Source of the DNA: Stutzerimonas frequens | GTDB lineage: Bacteria > Pseudomonadota > Gammaproteobacteria > Pseudomonadales > Pseudomonadaceae | Assembly: GCF_024448335.1 (NCBI RefSeq) | Contig: NZ_JAMOHM010000005.1 | Coordinates: 1 to 64,000 of the forward strand | Length of the DNA: 64,000 nucleotides | Direction: 5' to 3' | In this document: positions 37,541 through 47,088 of the stretch, in pieces | How positions within the stretch are numbered: the stretch's first letter is position 1 | How the letters are laid out: the number at the start of each line of letters is the position of its first letter | Translations under genes and position numbers: made by a program | Notes under the pieces: generated by a model | Database searches by the model: none | What the model was told of the DNA's origin: nothing | What the model saw: only the letters and a program-made list of their open reading frames with translations

Positions 37541-39345
37541 ATCAGCTCGTACGCCTGCCGACCGCTACCAGCGACCTGGCCACCGACCATCTGCAAGCCG
37601 AACTCTGGGCCCGCGCCAATCGCCTGCTGCTGAAAAAGGCGCTGGCCGAGTTCAGCCACGAGAAGCTGCTCAGCCCCGAGCCGCTGGGCGACAGCCACTA
37701 CCGCGTCGCCGTGCCGGACAGCTCGACCGAGTACCGCTTCAAGGCGCGGCGGCTGGCGCTGGATCACTGGTCGATCGCGACCGACTCCATCGAAAAGCTC
37801 AGCAACGGGGAACCACAGCCGCTGGATGCCCTTGCATTCATCATCGAGTTCAGCGACGTCCTCGGCCTTTCCGAAACCAACCTGCCGCTCTACCTGGACG
37901 AGATCAGCAGCACCCTGTTCGGCAGCGCCTACAAGCTCGCCAACAGCCCGCTGAGCGCGGCCCAGCTGGCCCTGTCGGACTTCCAGCAGATCGAGACCGG
38001 CATGCGCGAAGGTCATCCGGGATTCGTCGCCAACAACGGGCGGATGGGGTTCGACGCCCAGGATTACCGCGCCTACGCGCCGGAAGCCGCCAGCCCGGTG
38101 CGTCTGGTCTGGCTCGCCGTGCATCGCAGCCGCGCCAGCTACAGCGCCATCGACGGGCTCGACCAGGCGACCCTGCTGCGCGAGGAACTGGGTGGCCAGC
38201 TCGGCGTGTTCCACAACCAGCTGCAGGCGCTGCAGCTCGACCCGGACGACTATCTGCTGATGCCGGCGCATCCCTGGCAGTGGCACAACATCCTGGCCAT
38301 CGGTTTCGCCGCGGAGATCGCCAACCGGCAGATCGTCTATCTCGGCCTGAGCAACGACCGTTACCTGGCGCAGCAGTCGATCCGCACCTTCTTCAACCAG
38401 AGCGAGCCGCAGCGGCGCTACGTGAAGACCGCCCTGTCGATCCTCAACATGGGCTTCATGCGCGGGCTGTCGCCCTATTACATGCAGGCGACCCCGGCGA
38501 TCAACGCCTACCTCGCCGGCCGCGTGGCGCGCGACCCGCTGCTGCGCGGCTGCGGCTTCCAGCTGCTGCGCGAGGTGGCGGCGATCGGCTATCGCAACCC
38601 TTACTACGAGCAGGCGCTGCCGGCCAGCAGCCCCTACCGCAAGATGCTCTCGGCGCTCTGGCGCGAGAGCCCGCTGGGCCACATCGAACCTGGCCAGCGG
38701 CTGATGACTATGGCCGCGCTGCTGCACAGCGACGGCGACGAGCGCGCCCTGCTGCCGACGCTGATCAGCGCCTCGGGACTCACCGCCGACCGCTGGCTGC
38801 GGCAGTACCTCAATGCCTACCTGAAGCCGCTGCTGCACTGCTTCTATGCCCATGACCTGGTCTTCATGCCCCACGGCGAAAACCTGATCCTGGTGCTGGA
38901 AGACCATGTGCCGGTCCGCGTGCTGATGAAGGACATCGGTGAGGAAGCGGTGATCCTCGATGCCGAGGCGAAGATTCCCGAAGCGGTCGGCCGTCTCGCC
39001 GTCTCGGTGCCGGACGAGCTCAAGGTGCTGTCGATCTTCACCGACGTGTTCGACGGCTTCTTCCGCTACTTGGCGCAGATTCTCGACGAACAGGGCGGCC
39101 TGCCGGAGCAGCGCTTCTGGCAGCAGGTCGCCGACTGCATCGCCGACTACCAGGCCAGCCAGCCGCAGCTGCGCGACAAGTTCGCCCGTTACGACCTGTT
39201 CGCCGAGGAATTCGCCCGCTCCTGCCTGAACCGCCTGCAGCTGGGCAACAACCGACAGATGCTCGACCTCGCCGATCCGGCCGGAGCGCTGAAATTCGCG
39301 GGCACCCTGAAGAACCCCGTGGCGCGCTATGCACCGGAGCGCTGA
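37537..39345 (+). CDS. desD: NRPS-independent siderophore synthetase (IucA/IucC family, DesD-like)
   Basis: This enzyme joins the acylated hydroxamate units by ATP-dependent amide bond formation. The 602-residue protein has the IucA/IucC core (GHPGFVANNGRMGF, LMPAHPWQWHN, KTALSILNMGFMRGLSPYYM) and the C-terminal FhuF-like iron transporter segment (PHGENLILVLEDH). It matches type C synthetases that iterate and can close macrocycles, as for ferrioxamine E or putrebactin. Start ATGA overlap with desC, with GGAG upstream. Only one synthetase gene is present, which fits a DesABCD pathway better than aerobactin or rhizobactin. Confidence 0.93.
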   Translation: MNQLVRLPTATSDLATDHLQAELWARANRLLLKKALAEFSHEKLLSPEPLGDSHYRVAVPDSSTEYRFKARRLALDHWSIATDSIEKLSNGEPQPLDALAFIIEFSDVLGLSETNLPLYLDEISSTLFGSAYKLANSPLSAAQLALSDFQQIETGMREGHPGFVANNGRMGFDAQDYRAYAPEAASPVRLVWLAVHRSRASYSAIDGLDQATLLREELGGQLGVFHNQLQALQLDPDDYLLMPAHPWQWHNILAIGFAAEIANRQIVYLGLSNDRYLAQQSIRTFFNQSEPQRRYVKTALSILNMGFMRGLSPYYMQATPAINAYLAGRVARDPLLRGCGFQLLREVAAIGYRNPYYEQALPASSPYRKMLSALWRESPLGHIEPGQRLMTMAALLHSDGDERALLPTLISASGLTADRWLRQYLNAYLKPLLHCFYAHDLVFMPHGENLILVLEDHVPVRVLMKDIGEEAVILDAEAKIPEAVGRLAVSVPDELKVLSIFTDVFDGFFRYLAQILDEQGGLPEQRFWQQVADCIADYQASQPQLRDKFARYDLFAEEFARSCLNRLQLGNNRQMLDLADPAGALKFAGTLKNPVARYAPER

Positions 39346-40090
39346 AGCGCGCTGGCCGGCCACGGATTCGCTGGGCAGCCTGCTGCTGCGCCTGCGTCGC
39401 GTGCTGCCGGGCCTCGATGGCCGGGTCGGCGCACCCCGCGCCGACGAGCTGACGCTGGAGCATCCGCAGTCTGTGGCCAGGCTGCTGGCGCACTGGAGGG
39501 AGGCCTGGCCGGAAGCGGGCCGCCACTACTGGGCGGCGCGCTGCTGGACGCTGCTGGTCTGGCAGCCCATCTACCTGCAGGTGCTCGCGGTGCGCCTGGC
39601 CGGCCAGGCCCCGTGTCTGGACGGCCTGGCGCAGGGCGTCGAACAGGGCTTCGTCGCCGGGTTCTGCCTGCCCGATCACCAGCCACTGCAGGGCGAGTCC
39701 CAGCGCCTGCTGCGCCATGCCGGCGCCCAGATCCGTGGCTTCTGTGAACAGGCCCAGGCCGTCAGCGGGCCGCTGCTCGGGCTGCACCCCAAACTGGCGC
39801 AGAGGCTGGCGGCCGACAGCGTCATGGCCGCACTGCTGCATAGCCAGCGCCTCGACGGTTGCGGCAACCTGCAACTTTGCCGGGCGGCTGACGTCTGGCT
39901 GGCGGCTTGCGCCATGTCCGGCGCCAGCGGCCTGCTCGCGGTACCGCTGGCCGAAGGCGGTACGCGCCTGGGCCTGCAGCGCAAGGCGTGCTGCCAGCAC
40001 TTTCGCCGCGCCGATGGCGAACTCTGCGACAGCTGCCCGAAGCTGCCGCTCGCCGAACGGGAAAGGCGACTGCGCGAGCAGGGCCACTGA
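39329..40090 (+). CDS. fhuF: FhuF-type siderophore ferric iron reductase
   Basis: The 253-residue protein ends with CCQHFRRADGELCDSC, the C-C-x10-C-x2-C cluster of FhuF [2Fe-2S] reductases that release iron from hydroxamate siderophores. The ATG at 39329 lies inside the end of the synthetase gene (17-base overlap), so reduction is co-expressed with synthesis. No TonB-dependent receptor or ABC importer is within the window; those parts must lie elsewhere. The remaining gap to xseB contains only a GACCTACGCAGGTC palindrome without T-run. Confidence 0.87.
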   Translation: MHRSAEARWPATDSLGSLLLRLRRVLPGLDGRVGAPRADELTLEHPQSVARLLAHWREAWPEAGRHYWAARCWTLLVWQPIYLQVLAVRLAGQAPCLDGLAQGVEQGFVAGFCLPDHQPLQGESQRLLRHAGAQIRGFCEQAQAVSGPLLGLHPKLAQRLAADSVMAALLHSQRLDGCGNLQLCRAADVWLAACAMSGASGLLAVPLAEGGTRLGLQRKACCQHFRRADGELCDSCPKLPLAERERRLREQGH

Positions 40091-40231
40091 GCGGCGGCGC
40101 GGGTTGCAGGGCACTCCGCCGACCTACGCAGGTCGATACACATCACGCGGGCAAACCTTGTGGCTGCCACTGGCGTTTCTTTGCTAATGTCGCGCCCGTT
40201 TCCGACTCGCCGCCGACGACAGGTTCCCGCC

Positions 40232-40474
40232 ATGGCCCGCAAGAAAGCTGCACTCGATTTCGAACAATCCCTTGCCGAGCTGCAACAGCTGGTGGAGCGC
40301 CTGGAGAGCGGCGAGCTGTCGCTGGAAGACTCGCTGACCTGCTTCGAACAGGGCATCGGCCTGACCCGCGACTGCCAGGCGGCACTGAGCCAGGCCGAGC
40401 AGAAGGTGCAGATCCTGCTGGAACGCGACGGCAGCCTGCAGGAAGCCCCCTTCGAGTCGGACCCCGAAGCATGA
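40232..40474 (+). CDS. xseB: exodeoxyribonuclease VII small subunit XseB
   Basis: XseB is the small subunit of the single-strand-specific exonuclease VII. The 80-residue protein reads [20 protein letters not shown] with [14 protein letters not shown] and FEQGIGLTR, the standard family pattern. The start at 40232 is family-typical; 24 extra codons of the longest ORF are not. Its TGA overlaps the ispA start, as in other proteobacteria. Confidence 0.96.
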   Translation: MARKKAALDFEQSLAELQQLVERLESGELSLEDSLTCFEQGIGLTRDCQAALSQAEQKVQILLERDGSLQEAPFESDPEA

Positions 40475-41361
40475 TGATCGGCGACTACCAGAAAGGCTGT
40501 CAGCAGCGCGTCGACGGCTGCCTCGAAGCCCTCTTCGTCTCGCCGCTGCCGCAGCTCGAGCGGCTCTACCAGGCCATGCGCTACAGCGTTATGAACGGCG
40601 GCAAGCGCGTCCGCCCGCTGCTGGTCTACGCCGCCTGCGAAGCACTGAACGGTGACAAGGCCAGCGCCGACGGCGCCGCCTGCGCGGTCGAGCTGATCCA
40701 TGCCTATTCGCTGGTGCACGACGATCTGCCGGCCATGGACGACGACGACCTGCGTCGCGGCCAGCCCACCACCCACAAGGCCTTCGACGAAGCCTGCGCG
40801 ATCCTCGCCGGCGATGGCCTGCAGAGTCTCGCTTTCGAGGCCATGGCCCAGGCCGAACACAATCCGCAGGACGCCACACTGCGCCTGCGCATGTTCGCCG
40901 TGCTGGCGCGCGCCGCCGGGCCGGCGGGCATGGTCGGCGGTCAGGCCATCGACCTCGGCTCGGTGGGCCTCAAGCTGGATCGCGATGCCCTCGAGCTGAT
41001 GCACCGGCACAAGACCGGGGCGCTGATCGAGGCCAGCGTGCAACTCGGCGCGCTGGCCAGTGGCCGTGCCGATGCCGACAACCTCGCCTCGCTGAGCCAG
41101 TATGCACGCGCCATCGGCCTGGCCTTCCAGGTCCAGGACGACATCCTCGACGTGGAAAGCGACACCGCCACGCTCGGCAAGCATCAGGGCGCCGACATCG
41201 CGCGGGACAAACCGACCTACCCGGCCCTGCTCGGCATGGACGCGGCCAAGGCCTATGCACTGGAGTTGCGCGACCAGGCATTGCACGCCCTGCGGCCGTT
41301 CGATACCGCCGCCGAGCCGCTGCGCGAGCTGGCGCGCTACATTGTCGAACGGCGCAATTGA
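40471..41361 (+). CDS. ispA: farnesyl diphosphate synthase IspA
   Basis: IspA condenses isopentenyl and dimethylallyl diphosphates into farnesyl diphosphate. The 296-residue protein has both aspartate-rich motifs, [10 protein letters not shown] and QVQDDILD, and [10 protein letters not shown]. The first ATG (40471) overlaps the xseB stop; a second ATG three bases later could equally be used. It is followed by dxs, which makes the precursor of the same pathway. Confidence 0.96.
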   Translation: MMIGDYQKGCQQRVDGCLEALFVSPLPQLERLYQAMRYSVMNGGKRVRPLLVYAACEALNGDKASADGAACAVELIHAYSLVHDDLPAMDDDDLRRGQPTTHKAFDEACAILAGDGLQSLAFEAMAQAEHNPQDATLRLRMFAVLARAAGPAGMVGGQAIDLGSVGLKLDRDALELMHRHKTGALIEASVQLGALASGRADADNLASLSQYARAIGLAFQVQDDILDVESDTATLGKHQGADIARDKPTYPALLGMDAAKAYALELRDQALHALRPFDTAAEPLRELARYIVERRN

Positions 41362-41469
41362 CCTTTCGCCGAAATCGCAGTCAAACCCCTACCGGACCCG
41401 GGGCCGTTCTTATCGAGGGGCCCATCGGGTAAACTGCCGCTCTTTTTTCCAACGACAACGATCCGCCTG

Positions 41470-43368
41470 ATGCCCAAGACGTTCCATGAGATTCCTCGGG
41501 TGCGCCCCGCGACGCCCGTTCTTGACCGAGCGGCGACCCCCGAGCAGCTGCGCCGACTGGGCGAGGCGGAACTCGAAGAGCTTGCCAACGAACTGCGCCA
41601 GGAGCTGCTGTACAGCGTCGGCCGCACCGGCGGGCACTTCGGCGCCGGCCTCGGCGTGATCGAACTGACCATCGCCCTGCACTACGTCTATGACACACCG
41701 GACGACCGGCTGGTCTGGGACGTGGGCCACCAGGCCTATCCGCACAAGATCCTCACCGGCCGCCGCGAGCGAATGGCGACCCTGCGCCAGAAGGACGGCC
41801 TGGCCGCCTTTCCGCGTCGGGCCGAGAGCGAGTACGACACCTTCGGTGTCGGCCATTCCAGCACCTCGATCAGCGCCGCCCTGGGCATGGCGGTCGCCGC
41901 CCGTCTGAAAGGCGAGCAGCGCAAGTCCATCGCAGTGATCGGTGACGGCGCACTGACCGCCGGCATGGCCTTCGAGGCGCTCAACCACGCCCCGGAAGTC
42001 GGCGCCAACATGCTGGTCGTGCTCAACGACAACGACATGTCGATCTCGCGCAACGTCGGCGGCCTGTCCAACTACCTGGCCAAGATCCTCTCCAGCCGCA
42101 CCTATTCGAGCATGCGCGAAGGCAGCAAGAAGATCCTCTCGCGCCTGCCAGGCGCCTGGGAAATCGCCCGCCGCACCGAGGAATACGCCAAGGGCATGCT
42201 GGTGCCTGGCACCCTGTTCGAGGAACTGGGCTGGAACTACATCGGCCCCATCGACGGCCACGACCTGCCGACCCTGATCGCCACCCTGCGCAACATGCGC
42301 GACCTCGACGGCCCGCAGTTCCTCCATGTGGTGACGAAGAAGGGCAAGGGCTTCGCCCCGGCCGAGGCCGACCCCATCACCTGGCATGCGATCAGCAAAT
42401 TGGAACCGGTGGGCGCGCCGCCAGCGCCGAAGAAGCCCGCGGGGCCGAAATACTCCAACGTCTTCGGCCAGTGGCTGTGCGACATGGCCGCCGCCGACCC
42501 GCGTTTGACCGGCATCACCCCGGCGATGAAGGAAGGCTCCGACCTGGTGGCGTTCAGCGAACGCTATCCGGACCGCTACTTCGACGTCGCGATCGCCGAG
42601 CAACACGCCGTGACGCTAGCGGCCGGCATGGCCTGCGAAGGCATGAAGCCGGTGGTGGCGATCTACTCGACGTTCCTCCAGCGCGCCTACGATCAGCTGA
42701 TCCACGACGTCGCGGTGCAGAACCTCGATGTGCTGTTTGCCATCGACCGCGCCGGCCTGGTCGGCGAGGACGGCCCGACCCATGCCGGCAGTTTCGACCT
42801 CTCCTACCTGCGCTGCATCCCCGGCATGCTGGTGATGACGCCCAGCGACGAGAACGAGATGCGCCGCATGCTCACCACCGGCTACCACTTCGAAGGCCCG
42901 GCCGCGGTGCGCTACCCGCGAGGCAGCGGCCCCAATGCCGCCATCGAGCCGGGGCTGGAACCGCTGGAAATCGGCAAGGCCGTGGTACGCCGTCAGGGCA
43001 GCAAGGTGGCGCTGCTGGTGTTCGGCGTGCAGCTGCCAGAGGCGCTGCAGGTCGGCGAGGCGCTGGACGCCACGGTGGTCGACATGCGTTTCGTCAAACC
43101 GCTGGACGAAGCCCTGCTGCGCGAACTGGCGGGCAGCCACGAGCTGCTGGTGACGGTCGAGGAGAACAGCATCATGGGCGGTGCCGGCAGTGCGGTGGCC
43201 GAGTTCCTCGCTGCCGAAGGCGTGCTGCGACCGATCCTGCACCTGGGCCTGCCGGACTACTACGTCGAGCACGCCAAGCCCAGCGAAATGCTCGCCGAAT
43301 GCGGCCTGGATGCAGCCGGCATCGAGGCAGCGGTGCGCAAGCGCCTGGCGGCGCTGGGCAAAGCCTGA
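41470..43368 (+). CDS. dxs: 1-deoxy-D-xylulose-5-phosphate synthase Dxs
   Basis: Dxs condenses pyruvate and glyceraldehyde 3-phosphate using thiamine diphosphate, the first step of the MEP isoprenoid pathway. The 632-residue protein has [15 protein letters not shown] with NDNDMSIS (thiamine site), [16 protein letters not shown] and the transketolase middle domain ending RYPRGSGP. Full length. It lies 108 bases after ispA, and three dispersed palindromes follow it. Confidence 0.97.
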   Translation: MPKTFHEIPRVRPATPVLDRAATPEQLRRLGEAELEELANELRQELLYSVGRTGGHFGAGLGVIELTIALHYVYDTPDDRLVWDVGHQAYPHKILTGRRERMATLRQKDGLAAFPRRAESEYDTFGVGHSSTSISAALGMAVAARLKGEQRKSIAVIGDGALTAGMAFEALNHAPEVGANMLVVLNDNDMSISRNVGGLSNYLAKILSSRTYSSMREGSKKILSRLPGAWEIARRTEEYAKGMLVPGTLFEELGWNYIGPIDGHDLPTLIATLRNMRDLDGPQFLHVVTKKGKGFAPAEADPITWHAISKLEPVGAPPAPKKPAGPKYSNVFGQWLCDMAAADPRLTGITPAMKEGSDLVAFSERYPDRYFDVAIAEQHAVTLAAGMACEGMKPVVAIYSTFLQRAYDQLIHDVAVQNLDVLFAIDRAGLVGEDGPTHAGSFDLSYLRCIPGMLVMTPSDENEMRRMLTTGYHFEGPAAVRYPRGSGPNAAIEPGLEPLEIGKAVVRRQGSKVALLVFGVQLPEALQVGEALDATVVDMRFVKPLDEALLRELAGSHELLVTVEENSIMGGAGSAVAEFLAAEGVLRPILHLGLPDYYVEHAKPSEMLAECGLDAAGIEAAVRKRLAALGKA

Positions 43369-43377
43369 GGTCGTTTT

Positions 43378-43408
43378 GGTGGATGGGTGAAGCGTCATCC
43401 ACCCTACG
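43378..43408. repeat. GTAGGGTGGA palindrome, copy 2
   Basis: GGTGGATG / CATCCACC arms around a 10-nt loop, followed by CTACG; starts ten bases after the dxs stop. Confidence 0.8.
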
Positions 43409-43432
43409 ATCACAGCGCCGCTGAGTGGGAGG

Positions 43433-43464
43433 CGTAGGGTGGAAAACTGCGCAGCTTTTTCCAC
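43433..43464. repeat. GTAGGGTGGA palindrome, copy 3
   Basis: Begins CGTAGGGTGGAAAA and closes with TTTTTCCAC. It is inverted relative to copies 2 and 4 on either side. Confidence 0.8.
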
Positions 43465-43480
43465 GGCGTGGCTCCGCTGC

Positions 43481-43510
43481 GGTGGATGGGTGGAGCGTCA
43501 TCCACCCTAC
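43481..43510. repeat. GTAGGGTGGA palindrome, copy 4
   Basis: GGTGGATG and CATCCACCCTAC arms, almost identical to copy 2. The three copies fill the 202-base gap between dxs and the NYN-domain gene. Confidence 0.8.
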
Positions 43511-43570
43511 ACTGGCAACTCCGAGTCGCCCCGTTGGCAGACAATCGTCGTTCTCTCAAAGCGGCGGATC

Positions 43571-44047
43571 TCAGCCACGCAACAGCAAATCACCCTCGAT
43601 CGGCACGTAACGCGTTGCCGCACGGATCAACGACTGCGCGGTGAGGCCCGGCACGCCGTAGGCTGTCGCTTCGGCGCCACCGGCCCGCACCCGCTCGAGC
43701 AGCAGATCGAAATCACCGTCACCGGACGCCAGCACCACCTCATCGACCCGCGCCGCCGCATCCAGCACATCGATGGTGATGCCCACATCCCAGTCGCCCT
43801 TGGCCGAGCCGTCGCTGCGCTGGATATAGGGCTTGAGCTTCACCGTGAAGCCAAGGTTGCGCAGGATCTGCTGGAACTGCTGCTGACGCGCGTCACCGCG
43901 CTCGATGGCGTAGGCATAGGCCTCGACGATGCTGCCGCGCCGGCTGACATCGGCCCACAGCGCCGAATAATTGAAATGACAGCCATGGGCCTGGCGCACG
44001 GTGTAGTAGAGGTTCTGCACATCGGCGAACAGGGCGATCTTCTTCAC
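43571..44047 (-). CDS. NYN domain protein (LabA/DUF88 type)
   Basis: The 158-residue protein begins KKIALFADVQNLYYTVRQ, and has WDVGITIDVLDAA and VLASGDGDFDLLLERVRAGG, the aspartates of the PIN-like NYN fold. This family is predicted to act as RNases; no target is known for this member. It is convergent with dxs and divergent from the YciC-like gene. Confidence 0.88.
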   Translation of the reverse strand: MKKIALFADVQNLYYTVRQAHGCHFNYSALWADVSRRGSIVEAYAYAIERGDARQQQFQQILRNLGFTVKLKPYIQRSDGSAKGDWDVGITIDVLDAAARVDEVVLASGDGDFDLLLERVRAGGAEATAYGVPGLTAQSLIRAATRYVPIEGDLLLRG

Positions 44048-44164
44048 GCGGCAGCCTGAAATCTGAATGGACCGCCAGTATGGACGGCGAAATCGCGCAT
44101 GTCCCGTCCTTGCCGCATCCGTTACAGTGGCGCCCCGAAACGACTACCTCACCTTCGGTCTGCA

Positions 44165-44845
44165 ATGAACGTTCTTGCCATCCTGCGTGACGCCTGGTTT
44201 TTCTACTCCCGCCACTTCCTGACCATCGTCCGGCTCTGCCTGCCGCTGATCCTGCTGGAAAGTCTGACCCGTCTGGCGCTCGACCACTGGCTCGGCGATA
44301 ACGCACCGCCCGCCCTGGACCTGCTGGTGGGCCTGATCTTCTACCCGCTGTACGTCGGCGCGCTGATCCTCTTTCTGGATGCGCGCAGCCGTGGCCATGA
44401 TCCGGCTCTCGGCGCGGTCTATGCCCGGGCGCTGCCGTTGTGGCCGGCATTGGCGGTGCTCTCGGGGCTGGGCACGCTGTTGATCCTGCTCGGCGCCTCG
44501 CTGTTCGTGCTGCCGGGCATCTGGGTAATGGTCAAAATCGCCTTCGCCGAGTACCTGCTGGTCTTGCGCGGGCTGACACCGCTGGCAGCGCTGAAGCAGA
44601 GCTTCCTCCTCACCCGCGGGCATTTCCTGCTGATCCTGGGCTGTGTGATGACCGTGCTGTTGCCGGTCTGGATGCTCGAGGTCTGGATCGCCGCTCAGCT
44701 GTTCGCCGAGCAGACGCCGCCACTGCTGCCGGCAATGCTGCTGGATGGCGTGGTCGGCCTGCTGCAACTGCTGCCGACCATCATGCTGTTCCGCTGCTTC
44801 ATGCTCTGCAGCGAACCGCCGGCAAGGCAGTCGGAGCCCGGCTGA
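44165..44845 (+). CDS. YciC-like integral membrane protein
   Basis: The 226-residue protein has about six hydrophobic segments and the pattern FFYSRHFLTIVRLCLPLILLE near the N-terminus with a WVMVKIAFAEYLLVLRGLTPLAALKQSF cytoplasmic loop, typical of the UPF0259/YciC family. Its function is not known. The start is chosen at 44165 for the family N-terminus although no Shine-Dalgarno sequence is visible. Confidence 0.78.
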   Translation: MNVLAILRDAWFFYSRHFLTIVRLCLPLILLESLTRLALDHWLGDNAPPALDLLVGLIFYPLYVGALILFLDARSRGHDPALGAVYARALPLWPALAVLSGLGTLLILLGASLFVLPGIWVMVKIAFAEYLLVLRGLTPLAALKQSFLLTRGHFLLILGCVMTVLLPVWMLEVWIAAQLFAEQTPPLLPAMLLDGVVGLLQLLPTIMLFRCFMLCSEPPARQSEPG

Positions 44846-44921
44846 GTCGCCGTTCGGCTGGTCCCGCGGCCAGGCGCCGATGGCCTGCTAGGCTTGCTTG
44901 GCCATTCAAGGAGAACGCACC

Positions 44922-45350
44922 ATGGCCGAACAGAACCCCAGCATCCTTTCCCACATTTCCCTGGGCAGCAATCGCTTCGACGAGGCGGTTGCCTTCTATG
45001 ACCAGGTCCTCGCCACCCTCGGCTGCAAACGCATCCTCGAACACCCGGGCGCGGTCGCCTGGGGCCGCGAATACCCGGAATTCTGGGTCCAGCGCCCGTT
45101 CGACGGCGGCACGGCCTCCGTCGGCAACGGTACCCATGTAGGCTTCTTCGCCGCCGATCAGGCTGCCGTGGATGCCTTCCACCGAGCCGCCATCGCCGCC
45201 GGCGCGGTCGATGAAGGCGCCCCGGGACCACGACCGGAGTATGGCGAGCCCTATTACGGGTGCTTCGTCCGTGATCTGGACGGCCACAAGATCGAGGCGG
45301 CCTACTGGGACGCCGCGCTGATGGAGCAGCTCTACGGCAGCGGCGAGTAA
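44922..45350 (+). CDS. VOC family protein (glyoxalase/bleomycin-resistance fold)
   Basis: The 142-residue protein has the VOC beta-alpha repeat: HISLGSNRFDEAVAFYDQVL at the start and YYGCFVRDLDGHKIEAAYWD at the end, with His/Glu residues placed to bind a metal. Substrate unknown. The ATG at 44922 has AAGGAG eight bases upstream. Stands alone, ten bases before the converging SDR gene. Confidence 0.87.
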   Translation: MAEQNPSILSHISLGSNRFDEAVAFYDQVLATLGCKRILEHPGAVAWGREYPEFWVQRPFDGGTASVGNGTHVGFFAADQAAVDAFHRAAIAAGAVDEGAPGPRPEYGEPYYGCFVRDLDGHKIEAAYWDAALMEQLYGSGE

Positions 45351-45360
45351 CCGCGGGACA

Positions 45361-46188
45361 TCAGGTTCGACTGCCGAGCAGCCGTGGCAGCAGCAGGTTC
45401 TGGTACAGGCGCGGACACCAGCGCGCCAGCAGTCGCGCCTTCCAGTCCAGATTGGAGTGCACCAGCAGCGGGCGCCGACGCAGCGCGCCCTGGTAGATCG
45501 CCTCGGCGACATCCTGTGGCGAGGCGACCCGGCCGATGTCCAGCACCGGCGACGGCGCGGTGGAGCCGTCGCCGACCAGCACGTTCTTGCGCAGGTCGGT
45601 GGCGGTGTAACCGGGGCAGACCAGCATCACATGCACCCCGGTATCGCTCAGCTCGCCGCGCAGCGTCTCGAACAGCCCGTGCAGCGCGTGTTTGCTGGCG
45701 TTGTAGGCGGCGCGGTTGGGCACCGGGGCATACTGCGAAAGCGAGCTGAGCACGATGATCTGCCCGTCCCGGGCGACCAGGCTGGGCAGTGCCGCCTGGG
45801 TGCAATGCAGCGCGCCGTAGAAATTCACCGCCATCACCCGCTGGAACACCGCCAGGCTGGTATTGGCCACCGGGCTGCGATGGGTGATGCCGGCGTTGTT
45901 GACCAGCACGTCGATGCCGCCATAACGCTCGATCACCAGCGTCACCGCGCGCTGCACCGCCTCGGCATCGCTGACGTCGCAGCACAGCCCCAGAGCCTCG
46001 GCGTTGTGGTGATCGGCCAGATGCTGCACCAGGCCATCCAGCGCATCCTGATGCAGATCGAAGATCACCAGCCGCGCGCCGGCCTGGGCCATACGCACCG
46101 CCAGGGCACGGCCGATTCCGGCGCAGCCACCGGTGATCAGCACCAGTTTGCGGTTGAACACCTTGCGATCGAACACCTTGCGCTGCAT
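45361..46188 (-). CDS. short-chain dehydrogenase/reductase
   Basis: The 275-residue protein is a classical SDR: cofactor motif TGGCAGIG at 19-26, NNAG, catalytic Ser in VLSSLSQYAPV and YNASK. It probably uses NADP(H) or NAD(H) on an unknown alcohol or keto substrate. The ATG at 46188 is chosen because GAGGAG lies eight bases before it. Just after the start, KVFDRKVFNRK reflects a small tandem duplication in the DNA (AACACCTTGCG repeated 15 bases apart). Confidence 0.87.
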   Translation of the reverse strand: MQRKVFDRKVFNRKLVLITGGCAGIGRALAVRMAQAGARLVIFDLHQDALDGLVQHLADHHNAEALGLCCDVSDAEAVQRAVTLVIERYGGIDVLVNNAGITHRSPVANTSLAVFQRVMAVNFYGALHCTQAALPSLVARDGQIIVLSSLSQYAPVPNRAAYNASKHALHGLFETLRGELSDTGVHVMLVCPGYTATDLRKNVLVGDGSTAPSPVLDIGRVASPQDVAEAIYQGALRRRPLLVHSNLDWKARLLARWCPRLYQNLLLPRLLGSRT

Positions 46189-46326
46189 ATCTTTACTCCT
46201 CGCCTGCGACATCGCGCCTAGCCTTGAGCATAGGTCGAGATAAGCAGACGTACCTCACGCCGCCGCAAGATGCCTCATGGACAACGACGCAACGCCTGCG
46301 CATGCTTGCCGGAACAGCGCAAGCCA

Positions 46327-47085
46327 GTGATCGATCCTTTGAAAGCATTCCTCCAACTGGGCGTGGCCCTGCTCTGCGGCCTGTCCGCCGTGGCGATGGC
46401 AGATTCCGTTTCGCCGCGAGTCCTCAATATCGGCTATTACGAATTCGCGCCTGCCATCTATACCGACGTCCACGGCACGGCACGCGGCGAGCTGGCCGAG
46501 CTGACCCGCCGCGTGGCGCGCCAGGCCGGCTATGAGGCACGCTTCCGTCCGCTGCCCAGTGCGCGCCTGTATGCGGCACTGGAAAACGGCAGTATCGACG
46601 TCTGGCCAGGTGCCCGGGGCAAGCCTGAGCTCACCGCGCATACCCTGGAGGGGCGGCATACCCTCAGTCAGATCAACCTCAACCTGTACCACCGTGCAGG
46701 CACACCGGCGCCGCGCATTCCCGAGGATCTGGCCGGCAAGTCGCTGATCCTGATCGGCGGCTACAGCTACTGGCCGAACGTCAACACGATGCTCGAGAAC
46801 CCGGCGCTCGATCTGCGCCTGCTGCGCACCAGCAACCACCTTTCGGCGCTGGAAATGCTGCGGCGCAAGCGTGGCGACTATCTGCTGGACTATCAGATTC
46901 CCGTGGAGCAGGCCCGGCAGCGGCTGCAGATGGAAGAGCTGCCCTACCTGCGCCTGACCCAGGTGCCGATCCACTTCATCGTTTCGCGCCACGCGCACGA
47001 CGCCGAAACCATCGTCGATGCACTGGACCAGGCCTACGAAACGCTGCGCCAGGCAGGCGAAGACCTCAGCCTGCCCTCCGACTGA
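46327..47085 (+). CDS. periplasmic solute-binding protein, SBP_bac_3-like
   Basis: The protein (about 252 residues) has a signal peptide (LKAFLQLGVALLCGLSAVAMA) and a small-molecule binding fold with LNIGYYEFAPAIYTD, LPSARLYAALENGSIDVWPG and GDYLLDYQIPVEQA. No transport genes flank it. The GTG at 46327 is chosen because it puts the signal peptide at the N-terminus; an ATG at 46270 would add 19 residues of unlikely sequence. Such stand-alone proteins often feed sensors rather than importers. Confidence 0.75.
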   Translation: MIDPLKAFLQLGVALLCGLSAVAMADSVSPRVLNIGYYEFAPAIYTDVHGTARGELAELTRRVARQAGYEARFRPLPSARLYAALENGSIDVWPGARGKPELTAHTLEGRHTLSQINLNLYHRAGTPAPRIPEDLAGKSLILIGGYSYWPNVNTMLENPALDLRLLRTSNHLSALEMLRRKRGDYLLDYQIPVEQARQRLQMEELPYLRLTQVPIHFIVSRHAHDAETIVDALDQAYETLRQAGEDLSLPSD

Positions 47086-47088
47086 GCC

